Shown: positions 24,418 to 33,098 of the stretch, one piece after another
Numbering within the stretch: position 1 is the stretch's first letter
Layout: the number at the start of each line of letters is the position of its first letter
Assembly (NCBI GenBank): GCA_017446225.1
Contig: JAFSRH010000001.1
Location: forward strand, 1-44,805
Origin: Oscillibacter sp.
GTDB lineage: Bacteria; Bacillota; Clostridia; Oscillospirales; Oscillospiraceae
Length of the DNA: 44,805 nt
Direction: 5' to 3'
Notes under the pieces: model-generated
Databases searched by the model: none
What the model was told of the DNA's origin: nothing
What the model saw: the letters and a program-made list of their open reading frames with translations, nothing else
Program-made: the position numbers and the translations under genes

Positions 24418-27400
24418 ATGCGAATATTTCAACGTCTGTTCTCCGCGCTCCTGATACTGGCCGTACTGCCGGGTATGCTGCTCCTTCCGGCGGACGCGGC
24501 CAACAGCGGCTATGAACTGACCGTTCTGAAAGTGCAGAAACTGACAGAAGGAACCGCGTTTACCGGCGAGGAAGCCGAAGTAACCCGCGCCGACAAAGGG
24601 GACATTGTGGTCCTGACGATTGGCTTCCGCAACGGCAGTACGGCGGCGGTCGATATTTCCGGATACGCGGCCACACTCTATTATGACGCGACCAAAGTCA
24701 CGCCCTACACGGGTACATCGCCGTTTGTAAGGAATCCGTACCAGATTTCCGGAGACCTGATGGATCAGGAGACTTACGCATGGTCCGGCGTGGGCAATAC
24801 GAATACGGAAAATACCGTTGTTGCCGTTGCCGCGGCCGGCACGGCGTACTATACGCTTAAGGCCGGGGAATCCTTGGTACTGGCCCGTATGGCGTTTCGG
24901 ATACTCGACAGCGGAGCGGCGTTCACGTTCGACACGGACGTGACCAAAACCAGTGTGACCGGCTCCACAGGTAAGCCCCTTTCGCTTGCGCCCCTTGCCG
25001 ACTTCCGCCTTTCCGCCGCCTCCAATGTGTACGCCCTTCTGTATACGGACGGTGCCATGGTGTTTCAGAATGGCAGTACGCCGGAAACCGGAAAAACGCT
25101 CTCTAAAGCGTACAATGTCGACTTGGAGGCGGAGTACGACTACGAAAACAGAATTCTGCCGCCGTGGCGGGACGCCCGGAAGGAAATCCGCACGGTACGC
25201 TTTGCCGCCCCCCTTGCCCCGAAATCCACGTCCCTGTGGTTTGACGAGTGCGAAAACCTGACGCGTATTGACCATATCAAAAATCTGGACACTTCGCGGG
25301 TCGTGGATATGTCCAGTATGTTTTACGGCTGTTCCGCGCTTTCCGCGCTGGACGTCTCCGGCTTCGACACGTCCAAGGTCGAGGACATGGACGGTATGTT
25401 TGTCAACTGCTCCGCGCTCAAGACGCTGGACGTCTCCGGGTTCGATACCTCCGCGGCCACGGACCTTTCTTCTATGTTCTTCGGCTGTTCTGCGCTCTCC
25501 GCGCTGAACGTCTCCGGCTGGAATACGTCCAACGCGGAGGATATGAATTATATGTTTCATGCCTGCGCGGGCCTGCGTACGCTGGACATCTCCGGCTTCG
25601 ACACGTCCAATGTCACGGACATGAGCGGAATGTTCAGCGGCTGTACGGGCCTTACCGCGCTGGACGTCTCCGGCTTCGACACGTCCAAGGTCACGGATAT
25701 GAGTTCCATGTTCTACGGCTGCTCCGCCCTGAAAACCGTGTACGCGTCCGGCAAGTTCACGACCGCCGCGGTGACAAACAGTGAAAATATGTTCGCGGGC
25801 TGCGCGGCCCTGTCCGGCGGAAACGGCGCCAAATTTGACAGCGGCCATGTCGGCGCCGAATACGCCCGCCTTGACGCGCCGTCCGCCCCCGGCTACTTTA
25901 CCGCCAAGACCGCGCAAGCGTTTGACGTTGCCCGCGATGCCTACGCCTTCGGAAACAGTATGGCCGATTTCGGCTACAGTTCGCGCGGACCCGGAAGCAA
26001 AAGCTATCCCATCCCGCCGGAATCCTTCTTCCTGATTTTCGGAAAGACGGTCGCGGGCAAAGCGCAGTACGCCCGCGTGGCGAAAACTTCGGTATGGAGC
26101 GGCAACTGCGCGGGGATGTCGGCAAGCGCGGCGCTGTTCTTTGCCGACAAGAATCTGAACCCGTCCGACTTCGGCAAGGGGAGCGTGTACGCCCTGAGCG
26201 TTGGCGACAAAAACGCGGAAATGTCCGTACGTACCTTCGTGGAGGCCATGCAGACGGCGCAGTACACGGAAGCCTTCGCCAGAGCGCGCCGTGACCGTTC
26301 CTTTTCCCACGGTCAGACGCTCAACCCGCTTTATCAGGCGGTGAAAGAGGCCGCCGGAAAAGGCCGTCCCACGCTCCTTGCCATTGTCAAAAATCGGGTG
26401 GGCGGCCACGCGCTGTTGGGAATCGGCACGGAGGACGTCAGCGACACGGAAAGCAGAATCCGGGTCTATGACTGCAACCATCCCGGCCAGTTACGCTACC
26501 TTACCCTTCGCAAGAGCGGGAACGACTGGAACGCGTGGAGCTACGACATGGGCGGCTATGGACTCTGGGGGGACGCGTCCTCTTCCATTGCGTACGTACC
26601 CTATGAAGTGCTGGAAAACATCTGGGAGAACCGCGGGAACCCGAAAGTCATGAACCAGACGCTGACCGTCAACGCCGAAAACCTGTCCATTGTGAACTAT
26701 GACGAGGAAGAGGTCGCGAAACTGGTGGACGGGCAACTGGTCACGGACCGCGCCGATGTGTTTGAAATGCCGGAGCTGTCCATGCGCTGGCCCAAGGAGC
26801 GTACCATCTTTCTGCCCAAGGACTACTACAGCATTACTTCCGGCGATGATATTACGTTAGAGGCCAGCATGACCGACCAGCGCATGAGCGCGAGCATCAC
26901 CACGAGCGCAAGTACGGTTTCGTTCGCCGTGGACGATGAGACAAAGTCAAACAGCGTCATGGTCGAAAACGCGTCCGTGACCGACACCTACTCCATCTCT
27001 CTGGAATCCGACTTTGAGGACATCCGCTACAAAAACGTCACCCTCAGCGGTACCGGACAGGGACAGACCATTGAAATTTCCTTGAATCAGGACGGCGCGC
27101 CCGCGTTTTCCAACTGTAACATTGAGTCGCTTTCCATCAACGGCGCGGCGCAGATTACCTACGTCATCACGGCGTACGCCGGAACGGGCGGCAGTATCAG
27201 CCCCGCCGGAGACACCCGCGTACCCGCCGGGGAAGAACGTAAGTTTGTGATTACGCCCGACCCGGGTTACGCGATTCAGTCCGTACGGGTGGACGGCTCG
27301 GACCTCGGCCCGTTGCCGGAATACACCTTCCGGAACGTCATCACAAAGCACAATATTTCCGTGACGTTCGTCAAAAATCCGTACGCGATTACAGCCGCCA

Positions 27401-27621
27401 CGGCGGAGAAAGTCACGGTAAGCAACCCGGAGGCCGTCACGCTGGCTGTCTCGTACTTTGACGCGGACGGAAAGTTTCTCTCCGCCTTTACGCAAAACGT
27501 ACCGGCCAACGCCGGGACCGTGTCGCACTCCGCGCCCGCCGGAACGCGGACGGCCCGCGTTATGCTTTTTGACGCCGCTTGCCGTCCGCTGTGCGCCCCG
27601 TACCCGGTTTCCATAGGATGA
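24418..27621 (+). CDS. Large exported BspA/DUF285 protein with papain-like protease domain
   Basis: Exported 1067-residue multidomain protein. In order: signal peptide (1-28), cohesin-like beta domain (about 30-195), BspA/DUF285 repeats of about 24 residues (about 255-450; LDVSGFDTSKVxDMxxMFxxCSAL), then a cysteine-protease-like domain with Cys564 in SGNCAGMSAS, His664 in GGHALLGIG and Asp685/Asn687 in YDCNHPG (about 500-740), a beta region, a divergent InlB B-repeat (about 913-986; GGSISPAG...GYAIQSVRVDG), and an 80-residue C-terminal domain shared with two other exported proteins here. AAAGGAGG precedes the ATG. Repeats point to adhesion; the catalytic triad is inferred from spacing only. 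Confidence 0.85.
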   Translation: MRIFQRLFSALLILAVLPGMLLLPADAANSGYELTVLKVQKLTEGTAFTGEEAEVTRADKGDIVVLTIGFRNGSTAAVDISGYAATLYYDATKVTPYTGTSPFVRNPYQISGDLMDQETYAWSGVGNTNTENTVVAVAAAGTAYYTLKAGESLVLARMAFRILDSGAAFTFDTDVTKTSVTGSTGKPLSLAPLADFRLSAASNVYALLYTDGAMVFQNGSTPETGKTLSKAYNVDLEAEYDYENRILPPWRDARKEIRTVRFAAPLAPKSTSLWFDECENLTRIDHIKNLDTSRVVDMSSMFYGCSALSALDVSGFDTSKVEDMDGMFVNCSALKTLDVSGFDTSAATDLSSMFFGCSALSALNVSGWNTSNAEDMNYMFHACAGLRTLDISGFDTSNVTDMSGMFSGCTGLTALDVSGFDTSKVTDMSSMFYGCSALKTVYASGKFTTAAVTNSENMFAGCAALSGGNGAKFDSGHVGAEYARLDAPSAPGYFTAKTAQAFDVARDAYAFGNSMADFGYSSRGPGSKSYPIPPESFFLIFGKTVAGKAQYARVAKTSVWSGNCAGMSASAALFFADKNLNPSDFGKGSVYALSVGDKNAEMSVRTFVEAMQTAQYTEAFARARRDRSFSHGQTLNPLYQAVKEAAGKGRPTLLAIVKNRVGGHALLGIGTEDVSDTESRIRVYDCNHPGQLRYLTLRKSGNDWNAWSYDMGGYGLWGDASSSIAYVPYEVLENIWENRGNPKVMNQTLTVNAENLSIVNYDEEEVAKLVDGQLVTDRADVFEMPELSMRWPKERTIFLPKDYYSITSGDDITLEASMTDQRMSASITTSASTVSFAVDDETKSNSVMVENASVTDTYSISLESDFEDIRYKNVTLSGTGQGQTIEISLNQDGAPAFSNCNIESLSINGAAQITYVITAYAGTGGSISPAGDTRVPAGEERKFVITPDPGYAIQSVRVDGSDLGPLPEYTFRNVITKHNISVTFVKNPYAITAATAEKVTVSNPEAVTLAVSYFDADGKFLSAFTQNVPANAGTVSHSAPAGTRTARVMLFDAACRPLCAPYPVSIG

Positions 27622-27627
27622 CGCGTA

Positions 27628-27656
27628 AAAGCCGGACTTCGAGCAAGTCCGGCTTT
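27628..27656. terminator. Bidirectional terminator between the BspA and YcdB genes
   Basis: Twelve-bp stem AAAGCCGGACTT / AAGTCCGGCTTT with a 5-nt loop; the stem supplies A and T runs on both sides. Confidence 0.85.
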
Positions 27657-27661
27657 GCGTA

Positions 27662-29902
27662 TCAAATTTCGCGCTCCATGACGCGGCAGAGCATAACGGC
27701 GGCGGTCCCGCGGCGTACCGTCTCCTTGGCGTTGTACGCGCCCCGTACCAGTCCCAAGGCCTGCGCCAGCGCCGCGTAACCCATATCCTGCGCGGCAATG
27801 CTGTCTTTGTCGGCATAGTCACAGGTGAAAATTCCGCTCAGACCGGCCACGGCACGGTATCCGCTACAGTCCAGAAGCAGTTTCACCAGTTCGCCGCGCG
27901 TCATGACGGTGTCCTCGTGGCGCGCGTCCGGGGTCATGCCGCCCATGTTGTAGATGAGGCCGTAGACGTTGTTCTTCTCCTCGGGCGTCACGTCATCGGG
28001 GTTCAGGAGCCAGCCGCGCGTGGAGGCAATCAGGCAGACCGCGTCCCACTGCGTCAGGCTGATGTTCGGGCGGAATTCCCCGCCGGTGTAGCCAACGTTA
28101 TAATCGGCCAGTTTCCGGATTTCGGCGGCCGCCTCCGCGCCGTCAAGGTCCGAATAGACAATTTCATTGTCGGCGGCTTCCGGCTCCACGGGTTTTCCGG
28201 ACTTGGCGTCAATGCCCGGACAGTGGTTTTCGCGTTCCAGTCCGTAGCTCAGGAACAGGACTTGGAAGCGTTCATAGCCCAGCGTAATCAGTTTCGACTC
28301 TATGTCACTGCCCGACAGGGGGTCCAGCTTGCGCGACTTGCTCCGGTAGGCCAGTATGACAGAGTAGGTGTCCATCCACGCGTCCAGCGCGGTTTGCTTG
28401 GAGACCAGATTTTCGGTCCCGTCAAAGTTGACGTCCTCGTCCCATGCGAACGTCAGGCCGCATACCGCGCCCGTGTCGGCGTCAATTTGAATCACGCACT
28501 GGTTTTCCGGGAAAAAGTAGCCGTTTTCTTTCCGCGTAAAGGTAAAGCTGTAGGACGGCGCGCCCTTGGCGGTCTCGTCCGCGACATCGTACAGCGGCAT
28601 TGCGTCCGCGTGGGGGGTGTAGCGCGACAGGAACGCTTCGGCGACCGTCTGCGCGCCGGACTGCCGGACAGCCGGGACGCGGTCCTCGTCCCAGCGTCCG
28701 TAACTGCTCAGGGACTTGACTTCCCCGGTCCGCGCGTCCACTTGAAAGATACGGTCCGCGCGGATGTCGCTTACTTTACGGTCGGCGGCGGCGTCCTCGC
28801 CGGTGGTGTAGCGGATGGTACAGAAAATGTCCTCGGTGTCATCGGCGTTCTTGACAAGGCGGTAATTGGACGTGGAAATTTTGTAGCCGTCCAGTTTGTA
28901 CGCGCTCTCGGCGCGGATTTTGGCATCCAAGGCGTCCGTGGACAGCACGTCCCTGAGCTTGTCAACGCCGGTCAGTTCGGTTTCGTTGAGGGACTTCCGC
29001 GCCGCGCTGCCGGACGCGCTGTCCTCCATCTCCATGGTCGCTTCCGGGACCGCCCCGCCCCGGTCGTTACGGTAATAAAACAGGTCGTCCGCGCCGTTGA
29101 GTTCGCCGGACTGCGCGTCCACGTAACGCGTCTCGTAATCCGTGGGGACGTAGCGGAGTACGGCGTGTTTGGTCTCTTTGGGGCGGTTGGCGTTGGCGGT
29201 GACGTAGAGCAATTCAAGGTCTAACGTGTCCTTGAGTTTGGCGGCGGCGCTGTCCCGCGTCACGGAAGGCGTGGCGGACGGAATCCCGCCCAGATAACGT
29301 TGTGAGGGGGCGTCGCGGCGGAAGTTGGTCACCCGGTTGTCGCTCCCCCGGACGGTGATGGAGTACGACAGCGGGGACGGCAGTCCGTTCAGGGCAATCG
29401 TACCGGAAAAGTAGGCGCCGGTACTGTTCAACTGTCCGGCGGTCTGCGGGTCCTCCAGCGTCACGGACTCAACGGACGCGTCAAGTACGCGGTCAAGAAA
29501 CGTCCGCGCGGCGGCCTTCGCGGCCTGCGCGTCCAGTTTCGGGAAGGTGGGCAGATAGGGGTTGTAGCGGTAATTCTCCTGATTGTCGTTGTACCAGTAG
29601 GAAATGACGGCGCCATCGTCCAGCGCCTCCACGTTCATGGAGGCATTGTCGCCGGACCAGTTCAGGCTCCACACAACGCCCAGTTCCTCTTCGGAGAGGT
29701 TGCCGTTGAAGTTCGTGAAGGCATCGGTGTCAAGGTCGAGCGTACCTTTGACCAGTTCCGTGACGTTTTTCAATCTGGCGTCCTGCGTGTCGGCGGCGAG
29801 CGGAAGCGGCTCCGCAACGGCCGTCTCCGGGGCCGCGAACGCCGGAAATACGCTGGTTGCCGCCATGGCCAGCCCCAGTAACAGGGATACCCATCGTTTC
29901 AT
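27662..29902 (-). CDS. Exported YcdB/YcdC-domain protein with S-layer-homology-like C-terminus
   Basis: Exported 746-residue protein. Signal peptide 1-23 (KRWVSLLLGLAMAATSVFPAFA). Repeated YcdB/YcdC propeptide-like modules fill about 40-620; each has an AxAFLDR/AEAFLSR helix and a VDAxTGEVxSL strand (for example YVDAQSGELNG, QVDARTGEVKSL, QIDADTGAVCGL). The last 110 residues resemble SLH repeats (ITLGY..., MTRGELVKLLLDCSGYR, DMGYAALAQALGLVRG, VRRGTAAVMLCRVME), suggesting non-covalent wall anchoring. ATG at 29902 has AGAGGAGGA 7 nt upstream; the longer open frame upstream overlaps cysK and is rejected. Function unknown. It follows cysK by 137 bp. Confidence 0.85.
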   Translation of the reverse strand: MKRWVSLLLGLAMAATSVFPAFAAPETAVAEPLPLAADTQDARLKNVTELVKGTLDLDTDAFTNFNGNLSEEELGVVWSLNWSGDNASMNVEALDDGAVISYWYNDNQENYRYNPYLPTFPKLDAQAAKAAARTFLDRVLDASVESVTLEDPQTAGQLNSTGAYFSGTIALNGLPSPLSYSITVRGSDNRVTNFRRDAPSQRYLGGIPSATPSVTRDSAAAKLKDTLDLELLYVTANANRPKETKHAVLRYVPTDYETRYVDAQSGELNGADDLFYYRNDRGGAVPEATMEMEDSASGSAARKSLNETELTGVDKLRDVLSTDALDAKIRAESAYKLDGYKISTSNYRLVKNADDTEDIFCTIRYTTGEDAAADRKVSDIRADRIFQVDARTGEVKSLSSYGRWDEDRVPAVRQSGAQTVAEAFLSRYTPHADAMPLYDVADETAKGAPSYSFTFTRKENGYFFPENQCVIQIDADTGAVCGLTFAWDEDVNFDGTENLVSKQTALDAWMDTYSVILAYRSKSRKLDPLSGSDIESKLITLGYERFQVLFLSYGLERENHCPGIDAKSGKPVEPEAADNEIVYSDLDGAEAAAEIRKLADYNVGYTGGEFRPNISLTQWDAVCLIASTRGWLLNPDDVTPEEKNNVYGLIYNMGGMTPDARHEDTVMTRGELVKLLLDCSGYRAVAGLSGIFTCDYADKDSIAAQDMGYAALAQALGLVRGAYNAKETVRRGTAAVMLCRVMEREI

Positions 29903-30008
29903 TGTTATCCTCCTCTTGTCATACTGACAGATATTCGTATACGGCGCGGGGTTCTGTCCCTTTAGACGTACGCGGCGGAAAAAGGTTCCCCGTTTCCGCA
30001 AAAAGTTT

Positions 30009-30032
30009 CCCCCGTCCGTCTCCGGACAGGGG
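30009..30032 (-). terminator. Terminator of cysK
   Basis: Ten-bp stem with one G-T wobble (minus strand CCCCTGTCCG / CGGACGGGGG), 4-nt loop, then AAACTTTTTG; 8 bp beyond the cysK stop. Confidence 0.8.
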
Positions 30033-30039
30033 AACGCCG

Positions 30040-30972
30040 TCAATCGGCAAACAGCGGCGTGGACAGGTAACGGTCCCCGGTATCGGGGAAGAGTACGACA
30101 ATGGTCTTGCCCGCGCTTTCGGGACGCTTCGCCACTTCCAGAGCCGCCCACAACGCCGCCCCGGACGATATCCCGACCAGTACGCCTTCCTCGCGGCCGA
30201 CCCGCCGTCCCGTGACAAAGGCGGCGTCATTCTCCACGGCAATGACTTCGTCATACACGCCCGTGTCCAGCACTTCGGGCACGAATCCCGCGCCGATTCC
30301 CTGTATCTTGTGGGACCCGCCCACGCCCTTGCTCAAAACCGGAGAACTGGCCGGTTCCACCGCAACGATGCGCACTTTCGGATTCTTTTCCCGCAGATAC
30401 GCCCCAACGCCGGTCAGCGTGCCGCCGGTCCCAACGCCGGCAACAAAGATGTCGACCTGTCCGTCCGTATCGGCCCAGATTTCCGGCCCGGTCGTGGCGC
30501 GGTGTGCCGCCGGGTTGGCCGGGTTGACGAACTGCCCCGGAATGAACGCGCCCGGGATTTCTTTGGCCAGTTCGTCCGCGCGCGCAATGGCGCCCTTCAT
30601 GCCTTTTGCGCCTTCCGTCAGGACCAGTTCCGCGCCGTACGCCTTCATAAGCTGGCGGCGTTCCAGACTCATGGTCTCCGGCATGACGATAATAATCCGG
30701 TAGCCCCGCGCCGCCGCCACGGACGCCAGTCCGATTCCCGTATTGCCGGAAGTCGGCTCAATAATCACGGAATCCGGCTTCAGGATTCCCTTTTCCTCGG
30801 CATCGTCAATCATGGCCTTGGCAATCCGGTCTTTGACGCTTCCGGCCGGGTTGAAATATTCCAGTTTTGCCAACAGTCTGACTTGCGGCGCGTCCTTGGC
30901 CTCTATGCGGCGGAGTTCGAGCAGAGGCGTGGCGCCAATGAGCTGATCGGCGGATGTGTAAATGTGAGCCAT
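30040..30972 (-). CDS. cysK: Cysteine synthase (O-acetylserine sulfhydrylase)
   Basis: PLP enzyme making L-cysteine from O-acetylserine and sulfide. The 310-residue product has ATPLLEL, the PLP lysine Lys47 in [11 protein letters not shown], the [10 protein letters not shown] loop near 75, [15 protein letters not shown], and [11 protein letters not shown] near the C-terminus. ATG at 30972 has AGGAGG 10 nt upstream; an upstream open extension lies within the leader. Read from its own strong promoter with a leader of about 50 nt, too short for a T-box or SAM riboswitch. Confidence 0.96.
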   Translation of the reverse strand: MAHIYTSADQLIGATPLLELRRIEAKDAPQVRLLAKLEYFNPAGSVKDRIAKAMIDDAEEKGILKPDSVIIEPTSGNTGIGLASVAAARGYRIIIVMPETMSLERRQLMKAYGAELVLTEGAKGMKGAIARADELAKEIPGAFIPGQFVNPANPAAHRATTGPEIWADTDGQVDIFVAGVGTGGTLTGVGAYLREKNPKVRIVAVEPASSPVLSKGVGGSHKIQGIGAGFVPEVLDTGVYDEVIAVENDAAFVTGRRVGREEGVLVGISSGAALWAALEVAKRPESAGKTIVVLFPDTGDRYLSTPLFAD

Positions 30973-31026
30973 GTCAAAATTCCTCCTGTCCGGGCGAATA
31001 ACCAACTTTTCATACGGGTATATAGT

Positions 31027-31055
31027 ATTATAGTTCCGCACACGCGCCCTGTCAA
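31027..31055 (-). promoter_or_regulatory. Consensus promoter of cysK
   Basis: Minus strand TTGACA, 17-bp spacer, TATAAT: a perfect sigma-A promoter. Confidence 0.9.
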
Positions 31056-31077
31056 GTAAAAATTCGGACAATTTTTC

Positions 31078-31106
31078 TTGTGGAACCGGCGGATTTGTGG
31101 TAAAAT
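31078..31106 (+). promoter_or_regulatory. Promoter of the Dam-type methylase
   Basis: TTGTGG, 17-bp spacer, TAAAAT, 28 bp before the start codon and divergent from cysK. Confidence 0.65.
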
Positions 31107-31133
31107 GCGCGTTGACAAAAGGGGTGTCCGCGA

Positions 31134-31973
31134 ATGCAGAAAGGAAAACTCTCCCCGGTCCTGAAATGGGCGGGCGGCAAGACGCAGTTATTGGACCATA
31201 TCGCGGGAACCATGCCCGCCGCGTACCGCCGTTACTATGAGCCGTTCGTAGGCGGGGGCGCGGCGCTCTTTGGCCTCACGCCCGCGCGGGCGTCCGTCAA
31301 CGACCGGAACGAGCCGTTAATGAACCTGTACGCACAGATCCGCGATTCCGTGGAAGGCGTCATTGAGCGCGTCCGCGAACTGGACGCCGCGCCCTGCGGC
31401 AAAACGTCCTATTACGCCCTCCGGGAACGCTACAACGAAAAAGTGGCGGCGCGCGCCTTTGACGCCGAGTGCGCCGCCCTGATGATATGGATCAACAAGC
31501 ATTGTTACAACGGCCTGTACCGCGTCAACCGCAAGGGACGCTTCAACGTGCCTTACAACAACCGGACGGGCGGGAAATCCGTCCAAGAAAGCAACCTCCG
31601 CGCCATTTCGGACTATCTCCGGACGTCCGATGTCACGCTGACCTGTCTTGACTTTGAAGAGGCCTGCGCGGGGGTGTCGGCGGGGGATTTCGTGTACTTT
31701 GACAGTCCCTATGTCCCCGAAAGCCCCACGGCGTCCTTTACGGACTACACGACCGGCGGTTTCTCTCCCGCCGACCACGAGCGACTGGCCGCACTGTTCC
31801 GGCGTCTGGACCGTATCGGCGCGAAGGTCATGCTCTCCAACAGTGACGTCCCGCTCGTGCGGTCCCTGTACGCCGGGTACCGTGCGCAAGTCCTTGACGC
31901 GCGCCGCCAGATCAACCGGGACGCGCGTAAAAGAACCGGCCGGGAAGTCCTGATTACCAACTATGGCCCATAG
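31134..31973 (+). CDS. D12-class DNA adenine-N6 methyltransferase (Dam family)
   Basis: Solitary DNA methylase, 279 aa, of the Dam/DpnM type. SAM-binding motif I is [10 protein letters not shown] at residues 11-20; [13 protein letters not shown] follows near 36; the catalytic motif IV is DSPY at 190-193 (FVYFDSPYV), a Ser where DPPY is more usual. The central region [18 protein letters not shown] is typical of GATC-type enzymes. No restriction endonuclease gene is adjacent. GGGGTG lies 8 nt before the ATG. GATC is the likely target, by family only. The role could be regulation, repair or defence avoidance. Confidence 0.92.
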   Translation: MQKGKLSPVLKWAGGKTQLLDHIAGTMPAAYRRYYEPFVGGGAALFGLTPARASVNDRNEPLMNLYAQIRDSVEGVIERVRELDAAPCGKTSYYALRERYNEKVAARAFDAECAALMIWINKHCYNGLYRVNRKGRFNVPYNNRTGGKSVQESNLRAISDYLRTSDVTLTCLDFEEACAGVSAGDFVYFDSPYVPESPTASFTDYTTGGFSPADHERLAALFRRLDRIGAKVMLSNSDVPLVRSLYAGYRAQVLDARRQINRDARKRTGREVLITNYGP

Positions 31974-32000
31974 CCGGACCCATCGGCGCGTGACAATGTA

Positions 32001-32022
32001 CGGGAGGGGAAATCCCCTCCCG
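32001..32022. terminator. Hairpin between the methylase and gpr
   Basis: Nine-bp stem CGGGAGGGG / CCCCTCCCG with a 4-nt loop between converging genes. Neither side has a good T-run, so termination is uncertain. Confidence 0.5.
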
Positions 32023-32025
32023 CGT

Positions 32026-32922
32026 TCAGGCCAACAGGGAGCTGATGTCCTCAACTTCCAAGTCCTGCAAGGCCCAGTTGACGCCATATCCCACGACTTT
32101 GGCAAGTTCCCGGACTTTCGCGTCAATATCCTGCGGCGTGACCATCAGGCCGCCGTGGCCGGTCCGCAACGCCGTTTCATTCAGGGTCTGTCCGTGCTCT
32201 TCCAGCAAATCCGCCGCCAGCGTCACGGCGTCCACCACGGTCGGCACCCCGATGGCCAGTACCGGCACGCCAAGACTTTTACGGTCCAGCGCGGAACGGT
32301 GGTTTCCCACGCCCGAACCCGGTAAAATGCCGGTGTCCGACAACTGCACGGTGTTGCACAGGCGCGCCCCGCGGCGGGACGCCAGCGCGTCTATCGCAAT
32401 GACCAGCGCGGGCCGTATCCGCTCCGCCAGTCCCCGGACCGCTTCCGCCGTCTCCACGCCCGTGGCGCCCAGTACGCCCGTACGGAACGCCGCCACCGGG
32501 CGGAATCCCGCGAACTGACGCGGCATATCCGCGATCAGGTGGCGCGTCACCAGCACGCTTTGCGCCGCTAACGGTCCCACGGAGTCGGGCGTCATATCCG
32601 CGTTGCCGAGCGCAACGACCAGAACGGCCCCGTCCGTCCGCGGCAACATGGCCTTTAACGCGCGTCCGGTGGCGCGTACCGCGCGCGGGAAGAAGTCAGG
32701 GGTCCGCTTCCAGTAGGCGCTCAGGTCAATGGTGACATAAGTGCCGACAGGGCGTCCCAGCGCCGCTTCTCCGCGCCGGTTCAATATCTCTACCTTCGTT
32801 ACCGGGTAGCCGTCCGAGGCGCGCTCCCTTGAACGGACGCCCGTCAGACGTGTGGTGGCTTCGGCGCTTTCCCGCCAGAGTTCAAAGGCTTCGAGCGCCA
32901 AGTCCGTGCGTCTGGTCAGCAT
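32026..32922 (-). CDS. gpr: Spore germination protease GPR
   Basis: Peptidase family A25 protease that degrades small acid-soluble spore proteins during germination. The 298-residue product begins RRTDLALEAFEL, a short propeptide region, and has VTKVEILNRRGEAALGRPVGTYVTIDLS, VVALGNADMTPDSVGPLAAQSVLVTRHL (near 120-145), a VIAIDALASRR strand and NTVQLSDTGILPGSGVGNHRSAL, all highly characteristic. The start at 32922 follows GGAAGGAG by 8 nt. A sigma-G-like promoter precedes it. Monocistronic. Confidence 0.97.
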   Translation of the reverse strand: MLTRRTDLALEAFELWRESAEATTRLTGVRSRERASDGYPVTKVEILNRRGEAALGRPVGTYVTIDLSAYWKRTPDFFPRAVRATGRALKAMLPRTDGAVLVVALGNADMTPDSVGPLAAQSVLVTRHLIADMPRQFAGFRPVAAFRTGVLGATGVETAEAVRGLAERIRPALVIAIDALASRRGARLCNTVQLSDTGILPGSGVGNHRSALDRKSLGVPVLAIGVPTVVDAVTLAADLLEEHGQTLNETALRTGHGGLMVTPQDIDAKVRELAKVVGYGVNWALQDLEVEDISSLLA

Positions 32923-32968
32923 AGGGGCCGCTCCTTCCGTGGCGGATGGTTTTGTCCCGCCGCGCCAG

Positions 32969-32997
32969 TATTGTGCGCCGGACGCGCGGAAACATAC
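32969..32997 (-). promoter_or_regulatory. Candidate sigma-G promoter of gpr
   Basis: Minus strand GTATG (fits GHATR), 17-bp spacer, CACAATA (six of seven positions of CATNNTA). gpr is a sigma-G gene in Bacillus, which supports the assignment. Confidence 0.55.
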
Positions 32998-33001
32998 GCG
33001 G

Positions 33002-33036
33002 AAAAAAATGGAGCGTCCCCGGCGCGCGCCGGGGAC
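33002..33036 (-). terminator. Terminator of the candidate sRNA
   Basis: Perfect 22-bp palindrome GTCCCCGGCGC/GCGCCGGGGAC at 33015-33036, then GCTCCATTTTTTT on the minus strand. No T-run on the plus strand, so it acts on minus-strand transcripts. Confidence 0.85.
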
Positions 33037-33069
33037 GGTCTGTGAGGGGAAAGGAGATATTATGAGGCG

Positions 33070-33091
33070 TAAGTTAGCTTAAACTAACTTA
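33070..33091. promoter_or_regulatory. Palindromic operator 3, best copy
   Basis: TAAGTTAG-CTTAAA-CTAACTTA, eight-bp perfect arms around a 6-nt centre. It begins 8 bp past the -10 box of the sRNA promoter, the same position as operator 2 relative to the DUF3793 promoter. Confidence 0.75.
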
Positions 33092-33098
33092 CAGACAT

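Larger units (their letters stand above)
33002..33092 (-). ncRNA. Candidate metal-regulated small RNA
   Basis: A promoter at 33099-33127 and operator at 33070-33091 lead to a transcript of about 90 nt with no ORF longer than a few codons before an intrinsic terminator (33002-33036). The RNA contains UCUCCUUUCCCCUC, complementary to strong Shine-Dalgarno sequences, placed directly before the terminator stem. That layout resembles C-rich iron-sparing sRNAs such as FsrA. The terminator lies about 80 nt before gpr and separates the two units. Inference only; expression untested. Confidence 0.6.

Noticed and set aside
24304-26481. 725-codon open frame on the minus strand
   Set aside because: It lies wholly antisense to the exported CAP and BspA genes, has no ribosome site or recognisable domain, and its openness follows from the codon bias of the sense strand.
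27917-29224. 435-codon open frame on the plus strand opposite the YcdB gene
   Set aside because: A shadow of the GC-rich coding strand, with no family resemblance or start signals.
30973-31032. T-box or SAM riboswitch in the cysK leader
   Set aside because: The leader is only about 50 nt and lacks any specifier loop, T-box sequence or terminator.
33063-33082. Plus-strand micro-ORF MRRKLA with a good ribosome site
   Set aside because: The apparent ribosome site is the complement of the anti-SD stretch of the putative sRNA, and the codons overlap the operator. No plus-strand promoter was seen. It could still be the scar of a lost gene.
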